64,000 nt of DNA, taken from Ricinus communis. Taxonomy: Eukaryota > Streptophyta > Magnoliopsida > Malpighiales > Euphorbiaceae. Of this stretch, positions 55,870 through 64,000 are shown piece by piece. Where the stretch lies: the NCBI RefSeq assembly GCF_019578655.1, contig NC_063256.1, positions 31,978,342 to 32,042,341 on the forward strand. Reading direction: 5' to 3'. Made by a program: the position numbers and the translations under genes. The notes beneath the pieces were generated by a model that worked only from the letters and a program-made list of their open reading frames with translations, ran no database searches and was not told where the DNA came from. Within the stretch, counting starts at the first letter, position 1; every line of letters starts with the position of its first letter.

Positions 55870-58800
55870 CTATATATACCCATCAAAACTGGAGGCGCCT
55901 CCCATTATTCTTGGGGCTGGACTCCTTGGTGCCTGGAAAGGAGCTGTTCCTCCACCTGAACTTGAGGAGTCACAGCCTGAGCCAGCAACTGATCCTTTCC
56001 TTGTGGATGAGTTCCACTGAACATATGGGCTACGCTGCGGCTGCGGCTGCTTGACTGTGCCCTGACTGCTACGTACCTTTGCTTTGGCTGATTGAGTTGA
56101 GGCCATGTAACTGGGGACATAGTTGTTTAAGCTTGATTGTCTTTGATGCTTAGTTAGGTATGGAGGTGTGTCCAGTAGACCATTGTTGATGTTACTAATG
56201 ATGCCTGGTGGTGTGACCACGTCCATCTCCACCGTCTTCTCTGACATGTCATCGGTGGTGGTTGTAGTGGTTGTCAATGTCATATAAGAAGCTTCATTTG
56301 GCCCCAAATGACGTGCATGATATGGCTGCGATGACATCCACCTCTCCAGCCAATTCCAGCCCCACTGCGCCTTCTCCCTTTCGTTCTCGTAGAATCCCAT
56401 CTCTTTACCATTTGGATCGGATTGCAAGGGTTGCTGATGGTGGTGTTGTTGCTGCTGTTAACAACAGAAACCCAAAGCTTAGCTTGGTTTGGCAGTCATT
56501 AGACTTTCCCAAAAACAATATAATTACATAAAGCATAAATCAGATGACAAACCTGGTAGGCATAAGCATAAGCAAGGGCTCTCTCCCTCTTCATGACAGC
56601 ATCATGTTTCCTTGAAGAATCTTCCTTGATTCTTGCTGAAATACTTTGATGTCTGTTATCCCATCCTTCAGTTGATCCATAACCCGTCAATGGGCTATTT
56701 GGATTGAATCTTTCATCCACTGATCTCCTTCGTCCTTCTTCTTCTTCTTCCTCTTCTTCCTCCTCAACCTTCTTTTGGAGTTTTCTGTGAGCTAGTTGAA
56801 GTCTCCGGGCTCTCACTCTTGCCTGTACGCGTACAAGTGCCTGCATGCACCTCATAGTCATCTGTGCTTGCTTGCGTACATTATGACCTCTCACCAGGGC
56901 TTGCAGCCTCACTAGTCCCTTCAATGCACGCAAGGCACGTCGAGCCTGTTCAATATTTCATGGCATTATTGTTATTATTATTATTATATGATATGTGATT
57001 AAGGGTAAAGCTTATTCCTATTGCTTAAAATATTTCTAATTTTATGTTGGGTTGAATTGCTAGGAATTTATTTCATTTAAAAAAAAAAGATGTAGAAAAA
57101 AAAAAGAATGAAAAAATTGAAAGAGATATCTTAATATTAGAAAATATATTGACACACAAATTTAATTATATAAAATTTTAAATTAATTTTCATTTTATTT
57201 AAATTACATAAATTTTTAAATTTATAAATAAATTTTATAACTTTTATATATTTCAACCAAACACAATATTAAATTATATATTTCTCAAATATATTCTCGT
57301 ACATACCGTTAATTTTTATAGACATAAAATATATATACCGTAAAAAATAAAAAAATAACATGTAAATATAAATATGTTATATTTTGATTTTAAATAATAA
57401 ATATATAATTGATTATTTAAAACTTATAAATATATATGTCAATCTTTATTGAGTTTACATGTACATTAGTAAAAGTCTTCGGTACATATCAGCGTAAGCA
57501 ATCATGTTTAGACATGAAACAATTACATACATGATTTGGGATATAGCATAATCCATATTTAACATATCAAGAACCAATCAAGAGATCAGAAGAATTATTA
57601 AGTACTCTATTTGTTTTAATTATATGACACGTGTCACACATTCAACTACTGGGTGGAAATAAGGCAAGTATTTTCTGACAAGAAGTTGTGCATATATACT
57701 TCGATCAATGGTACCGACATACATGATGTTAAATTCCAATTGCTATCACCTACCTACCTGAAAGGTCAGGTCCAAGCAGAACTTTGGCAGTTTCTTACAA
57801 AACAGAAATTTATTATTCTCTTTGTTGGGTCAATATGTAAATATAAGTAACAACGATTTAACTCTAATACATGTTCAGAGACTGAATGGCCTCCATGGCA
57901 GGGCAAATTTAAGCAGTGGGGGCACTACTGAAAGCGATGCGATGGATGCAACAGGTGTGTGCACACGCGTTTGTGTGATATGTGAGGGAAAGAGTGGGGA
58001 GAAGGGTACTTACAAGGTAACCCCTGTAGTATGATTGTATAAGGGTAGCAGCTCTTTCTTCTCTCGAGTGACGGCCATAGCCAGCCAGTCGGACAACTTT
58101 AGCAGCAGCTTGTGCAGCAGCAACAGCAGCTTCAGCCGCAGCAGCAGTTGCCATTGCAACTGCAATGGCATGGTTTCTATCTTCAACCGACAATGGAGTT
58201 GATGTAGTACTGCTCTCTTCATTATTAGTCACATCTGGAGAACTCTCCGCTGGAAAATGTTCAAACGTCACTTCCTCCGGGGCCTGAAGTTGCCATTTTT
58301 CTGTATTGTCCTTCTGAAACAAAAAAAAGAAACACAGATTATTTTTATTTTCTTATCAATGGCCGCTGGTGGGGTTGAAGCTGGAGATTTCATAAATCTG
58401 AAGGCGACTCTAATACCAGTTGAGCTACCTAATTACTAGTTTCAATCTTAATTTAGAAGTGTTAAATGATTCTTCTTATGACAATCATAAATACATGGCC
58501 TATTGAGTTAGCACCTCATAAATAGCGATGATATGGTTGGCCTGCAGACCATGCAATTACAACCTATATAGCATTTAAGTCATGCTTCCACCGTTACTAC
58601 TTTAATTAATATAAGTTACTGACCAAAGAAAAAAATAGGATATAAGTGACAAATTATCAATAAATGATTTAGTCCCTTGTTGTAACATAAAATAGAAACA
58701 AAAATTCAGAAAAGAGAAGAGAAATTTTGGCATGATAGAGATCTAACAAAGCAAGACACATGTGTAGCTGATGTGATAACATTAGTTGCATATGATAATA

Positions 58801-60709
58801 ATATATCATAAAGTAAAGTGTGTATATATGTATATAGAGTCATGTTGATTGGGGGACCATGTGTTTCTCTTTATATTCATGGTCATAAATACAGTAAAAG
58901 AGTAGCTCCTATCTAATGTGGTCCTGTATCAACTTCGCCATCGTATAATACAACAAGTTATCTATAGAAAAAATTCATATAATTCAACAAGATATGTATA
59001 GACAAAATTAATTTTATAGTATTTCTCATTATTTATTAGATGTTAAATTTATATATCTAATAAAGAGAAAATTATAAATTGGGTGTTTTAGTTTTTTATT
59101 TTTTATTTTTTCTATTTTAGTATTTACGTGATTTTTTTGTTCAATTAAATATTTAAATTTACTAAAAATACTTAATATGATATTTCTAGTTGATTTTAAA
59201 GATTAAAATGTTTATATATCTTATTTTAAATAATTAATTAATTAAAAAATATTTATTTAAAATAATTTAATATTTTTTTCTTTTTTCTTTTTTTTTCTAT
59301 GTATTTGCAATATTTTTTACTTTTTTACATTCATCGAAAAAATATATTCCGTAGAGAGAATGAGGTATTAAGTCCTTTTAAAAATAAAATAATTCTTAAA
59401 AAATTAAAAACTGACGAGTGAATTTTTTTTAAATGTACAAAAAAGAGAAAAACTAATCTAATATTTTTAAATTTTTAATGCTAAAACATATTTAATAATT
59501 GAAAAATAAAAAAATAAAAAAATTAAAAATAATATAAATAATGAAGAGTAAAGATATTTAAGTTATTTCGTGCGTAAAATGAATTAAATTATTATTTTAA
59601 TTTAAAATTTTGCAAGAGACATTATGATGCATATAAATTAATAGGTTTAAACACTTGATTAAAAAAAATAATTTAAACACCGAAATAGAAAAAATTAAAA
59701 ATTAAAATACTAGATTTTTAATTATTTCATTTAATAAATAATGTAACATTATTACTATAAAATTGTTTTTATCTATATATAATGTAGTAGATTGTGTTTA
59801 TTTAAATTTCTTTCAATTCAATCCGAATTAAGGGAGGAAAATAAAGAGATTCACTTGTGAATTGCGTTGGAAAGAACTAGATATCTATTGTCCACACATA
59901 ATATCTTCTTCATGTGAAACCAATTAAGAAAAACATTTTTAAGTCAAACCAAATCAACTCCCCTTCTGCTGGTTAATATATTTCCCCTGAATTGGCATCT
60001 GAATTGTAGCAATATCTAATCCATGTCACCAAATTGTTTTGCCTTTTTTTTTTGCCAACATGGCATTTGATTTACAGGTTTTTGCAACAATTTGTAAAAA
60101 AAGAAAAATCATTAAAAGAAAGTTTGAAACAATGCCATACTAATCAAACCCATTTAATCCTCACAGTAAAATAGTAATGATTCTTAAAGAAACAATTTGA
60201 ATGTTGAAATCATAACCGAACAAATGCGAATTGATTATTTCTCATTAATATCAGAAATTATAAAGGACACCTTCAGAATGTGCAGTGAAGAACTCAAAAA
60301 ACTACCATGCCAATGGTGTTCCTGGTGTACAAGTACACCCAAATGGAATAAATATTTGTTTAAAACTATTTAAGAAAAAAGAATAAAATAAAAAAGAGGG
60401 TCCTGTGAAACTTGTAAGTAGCACAGGCAGGCACCCTGTCAGTTTCTGGGTCATGTCTACTTTATTAGGCGTGGTGTCAAATTAATCAACATGAGACTTA
60501 ACCTTAATAATAATAATAATAATAATAATAGAAAAAAATGTCAAACAAGTGGTGGTTATATAACTCTTTGAGAATTGCTTATCAGTAAAGCATTGATCTA
60601 ATTACTTTTTAATTAAAATTTTTACCTTTCTTTCTGGTAATTCCTTAACAGGAGAAGACTTGAAAACTTTCTTCACAGATGAAAACCAACCGCCTCCTTT
60701 CTTCCCCAT
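55870..60709 (-). CDS. IQD: IQ67-domain (IQD) calmodulin-binding protein, four coding exons, 453 residues
   Basis: Exons are 60709-60626 (28 codons), 58313-58014 (100), 56945-56553 (131) and 56454-55870 (194 plus stop). All introns are GT-AG and phase 0. The start [17 protein letters not shown] is typical of IQD proteins. Residues 113-179 form the IQ67 domain: [10 protein letters not shown] at the first IQ motif, [20 protein letters not shown], then [18 protein letters not shown] with overlapping calmodulin-recruitment motifs. The intron after residue 128 separates codons 16 and 17 of the domain, the known IQD hallmark. Before it is an alanine-rich helix (residues 75-100), after it an acidic run of ten glutamates and a [10 protein letters not shown] motif. 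IQD proteins bind calmodulin and act as scaffolds at microtubules, membrane and nucleus. The member number is not determined. All frames join without correction, so the gene looks intact. Confidence 0.92.
59067..59728. repeat. Long terminal-inverted-repeat element inside IQD intron 1
   Basis: The left end (59067-59160: GAAAATTATAAATTGGGTG, TTTTTTCTATTTTAGTATTTA) is matched inverted at the right (59640-59728), with about 90-bp imperfect inverted ends around an AT-rich non-coding core. Length (about 660 bp) and long ends suggest a Mutator-like MITE. A clear target duplication was not found. Confidence 0.55.
60505..60530. repeat. (TAA)n microsatellite in IQD intron 1
   Basis: About nine TAA units, in the first intron near its 5' end. 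Confidence 0.85.
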
Positions 60710-60731
60710 TTCCGGCCAAAGGTATTAACAC

Positions 60732-61055
60732 CTTTTATTATGTCCCCAGAAAGAAGAAAAACAGAAAAAAGAAAAGGTTTCAGCTATAATAATAAAAACT
60801 CTGTGATATATTGGAATTATTATTAATATTAGCGAAAATTTATCACAGAAATATATAGGAATGGAAACTCTGTGAGAACTGTGAGATAGCTACACTATTG
60901 GGTATAGCCCACAGCCCCATTGGCCTGCCATGAACAAAAATCAGAAAACATGACAACCCTTTTGGAAGTGGAAAACCCAGATACCCATAACTCCATAAAC
61001 ATAGAAATGGGATTAATAATATATGCATAGAGAAAAGATCATTTATAAACCAAAC
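60732..61055 (-). other. Possible 5' UTR intron of the IQD gene
   Basis: On the minus strand CAG|GTTTGG at 61055 could be a donor, and a pyrimidine-rich tract (TTTTTCTTCTTTCTG) followed by AAAAG at 60733-60732 could be the acceptor, 22 bp before the start codon. This is inference from signals only. Confidence 0.35.
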
Positions 61056-61232
61056 CTGGTGGGCTACTACTGCTACTGCTACTACTCCTCTTTGAAGAAG
61101 CTTTAGTTTCACATATTGTCCCTCTCATATTATAGGTGCGTCATGTCTATGAAGGAACAAAAAGATGGTGAAGAGGGAAGAGTAGAGAGCCGAGTGTTGT
61201 TTCAGTTTAGAGATTTAGTTGAAAAGAGGAAA

Positions 61233-61316
61233 TCAAGAAAGCTGAAGAAGAAGAAGAAGCAGAAGAAGAAGGAAGAAGTAACTGCAAACCCCGCGCGTTT
61301 GCCGATTGTATTTATC
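61233..61316 (-). promoter_or_regulatory. Candidate IQD core promoter and CT-rich leader
   Basis: On the minus strand a TATA-like GATAAATAC (61316-61308) lies about 30 bp before a CT-rich stretch (CTTCTTCCTTCTTCTTCTGC, 61280-61240), the usual arrangement of a plant TATA box and pyrimidine patch near the start of transcription. The plus-strand frame 61116-61352 is a shadow of this run. Confidence 0.4.
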
Positions 61317-61352
61317 AAAATCACGACCTTAGTACATTTATACAGCTGTTGA

Positions 61353-64000
61353 TGAAGGCCCAGTGAGAGCATGACACGTATCCTTTTAAGAGCCTATGTA
61401 GGTTTCTATCCATCATCTTACCACACGGGCTGTATAGTTATGCCTTTAATTTTAGGTAATAAACATGCCCTTTTGAGCGGAAGTCTTTTTAATATAAATG
61501 AATTAACAATTTACTTTTTATTTAATATTTAAATTTTTATTTTATATTATTGTATGTAATTTAATTTATAACTATATTAATATAAAAATAAATTTTATTT
61601 TTATTTTTATAATATTTTTATTTGTCGATATTAATATTTTTATGATATATTTTTATAAAATTTCTATATTTGTTATATATTAAGATAAATATACATAAGA
61701 AGCATATATATTTATTAATTTCAATTTTTATCTATTTCTTATATTAATAGATTTTTATATATAATAATAATTTTTAAAAATTATTAGAATTCTTACTATT
61801 TATTCTTATTAGTATTACGTTTTAACATCACACACACATATATACATATTTATTCATTATATTGCACCAATAATTTTTTTAATGTGTCAAAAATCTCTAT
61901 TAATTATTTTCAACATGTCAAGATTTTCTAATTAGTTAATTTTATGTTCCAAATTTAAAATTTTAATATTCTTTTTATTTTCTTATTATTATTATTTATC
62001 TTTACGTATATGAATATAAATATATATTTTATTAAAAAAATAATAAAATTTATTATTAATATATAGTAGCTATACTAATTATTATATTATTATAATTTTT
62101 AATAATATAATAATTTTATATTTAAATAAATCATAAATATTTATGATATGCATTATCAACATTTAGAATCACATTTAATATTTTTTATGAATATTTATAA
62201 TTAATATCTTTATAAATATGCCACATGTCATTTTCTCATTAGAAAATAGCATAACTTGGTTTTATAAATCTTACCACATTGAGTCTCATGAGAAAAAACT
62301 TGACCTTCCTTATATATATATTTATAAATTATTTGTGTGATTGGATATTAATTTACATATTTATAGCATTATTACTAATAAATTACTAAGGGATTTATTT
62401 GAAATTTTATATAAAAGCATTAAACTATTTTTTTATGTAATCTAATAAAATATATATTTTCTAATTTGAATAAACAAATGATGATTGGATTTTTTGTGGA
62501 ATGAAATTATTTTTTTCTTTGAGGGTTATAAATAGGGCTAAATACGGATAGATTCAGTATAATTATCATTAAAAAAATAAATACCATACTAAATTTTGAT
62601 TCTTTTAGAATGGAAGAAATTATAACCTAAAGATAAATAACACCGGACCATATTGAACTAATTTTTCGATACGGTTCAAGTCAGTTATTTGATGCTTCAA
62701 TGATATTTGCACATTAATACAATTATATATGAATCTTATATTTTTTATAATTTTAATTAATTAACACGAGATTAATAAAATATTTTTATAATGTTATGTA
62801 TATAATAACATAAAATTTAAAATTTAAAATAAAAAAGAACTAGCAAAAATAATAAAAAGTTGTAAAATAATTAGCAAAAACACACTAAGGATGATATCAC
62901 ATTGTTACTTTCACTTCTAAAACCAACAATTAAAACATTTCAATAACTATCAAAAGACAAAAAAAAGGTGCAACTATAAAAAAAGCTCACATGAAGAAGA
63001 GAGTTGCCACGAAAAAGCAGCATTGTATGTTATGAAAAATGAAAAAAGTGGCATTGTATGTTATGGAAAAAGAAAAATAAGAATGAGAGATAATTAGGAT
63101 TAATGGTTAATAGGTATTAAGTTCAATTTTATTATTCATAATACTATTAATTATAAAGTCTTAGTAAATAAATAACAAATAATTAGATTCTATTATTATT
63201 CTATTTTATTCTGACAATTATTTTAATAAATTAATTCATCACATGTGCATAATCTTTTTAAGAAAATATATATGTAGAATAAAAGGTTTTTAATATATGG
63301 TGAAAAATGTATTATATATATTATATTATATTATATTATAATAAATAACTTATTATATCACATCTTATTACCTATCTAATAAACAAGTATACTACGATTA
63401 GTTTATTGTGTTTTGTTTGAATTAACACAAATTATGTTATATTTATATTTGGATACAACATGAAATCGATCAGTTAACACAAGTTAACATCTAACGATCG
63501 GTGAAGATTCTTTTTTATTTAAAAGATGCATGCGTATCCATGGTTCCTTGTATACTAAACGGCAAAAAGGTATATTTCTATACAAATTAAATAATATCAT
63601 TATTCATCTTTTTGGTTATTTGCTATTTTTATACTATTGTAATTAACATAAATTATTAAGAAATTTATTTATATAACTCAATTGACTTTTTCAAACTTTT
63701 TCTCTCTTTATTAATTAATTTTTAATGAAAGATAATACTTTTAAAAGTTTCATATCGATTTTATTGGTTGTATTAATAAATAAAAATATGAAATTTTCAC
63801 TTGCTATTGGATTTCCTTATTCTTAGATTTTCTTTTCTAATAATCTGAATAAAAAAAATCTATAATTAATATATTAGAATCAGAATTCCTATTTGATGAA
63901 AGGATGAATAGAAATAACTAAAGAAAATATTAACACACAATATTTTAATCAAATGATCAAAATATATCCATTATTAGAAAAATGTATTATTAAAGTACTG
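61353..64000. other. AT-rich intergenic DNA upstream of the IQD gene
   Basis: No open frame or RNA gene recognised. Small features are a (TATAT)n run at about 63311-63347 and a two-copy repeat of GCATTGTATGTTATG at 63020-63066. The rest is low-complexity A/T sequence. Confidence 0.5.

Noticed and set aside
60843..61112. 89-codon minus-strand open frame upstream of the IQD start
   Set aside because: It spans the likely 5' untranslated region and a possible intron, and has no domain; kept only as untranslated sequence.
61116..61352. 78-codon lysine-rich plus-strand open frame
   Set aside because: Translation of the (GAA)n-type purine run opposite the IQD leader; no sign of a gene.

Overview
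The window is nuclear DNA of a flowering plant, most likely a eudicot. The basis is AT-rich intergenic sequence, one intron-containing plant-specific IQ67-domain (IQD) gene, Ty1/copia and Ty3/gypsy LTR retrotransposons of plant lineages, and two endogenous copies of plant pararetroviruses (family Caulimoviridae). I cannot name the species. About five sixths of the window is mobile or viral DNA, and the only host gene I can support is at 55.9-60.7 kb.

Layout. (1) 1-6.59 kb: a shuffled endogenous caulimovirid locus (EPRV-1). The capsid region lies on the minus strand. The tRNA-Met primer site, movement protein, a second ORF, the viral promoter and a reverse transcriptase lie on the plus strand, joined by short chimeric pieces. 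(2) 6.59-10.53 kb: a truncated Ty3/gypsy element of the Athila/Tat type on the minus strand, with gag, protease, primer site and one LTR. (3) 10.53-12.1 kb: spacer with a MITE-like inverted repeat. (4) 12.1-34.4 kb: an older, strongly decayed second caulimovirid copy (EPRV-2). It is split by two later insertions, each with a perfect 5-bp target duplication: an Athila-like element (17148-27622, duplication ATAAG) and a Ty1/copia element (28949-33749, duplication ATAAT). (5) about 34.5-43.1 kb: remains of Tat-lineage elements, including an LTR with primer site, an integrase end, antisense extra ORFs, an LTR fragment of the 9-10 kb family, and two inverted LTR-like arms. (6) 43588-52824: a complete Tekay/Del-type chromovirus with duplication CAAAT, damaged in gag, protease and RT but with an open RNase H-integrase-chromodomain frame. 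(7) 52.8-55.8 kb: intergenic DNA with a diverged tandem repeat and a MITE-like element. (8) 55870-60709, minus strand: the IQD gene, four coding exons and 453 residues, with a long inverted-repeat element in intron 1. (9) 61.3-64 kb: AT-rich intergenic DNA.

Order of events from nesting: EPRV-2 is oldest. The Athila-like element entered its protease/RT region and the copia element entered its RNase H region. The copia LTRs differ at only one base in 211, so it is the youngest dated insertion. None of the viral or transposon coding regions reads as fully intact. I see no tRNA or rRNA genes, CRISPR arrays or bacterial-type features.
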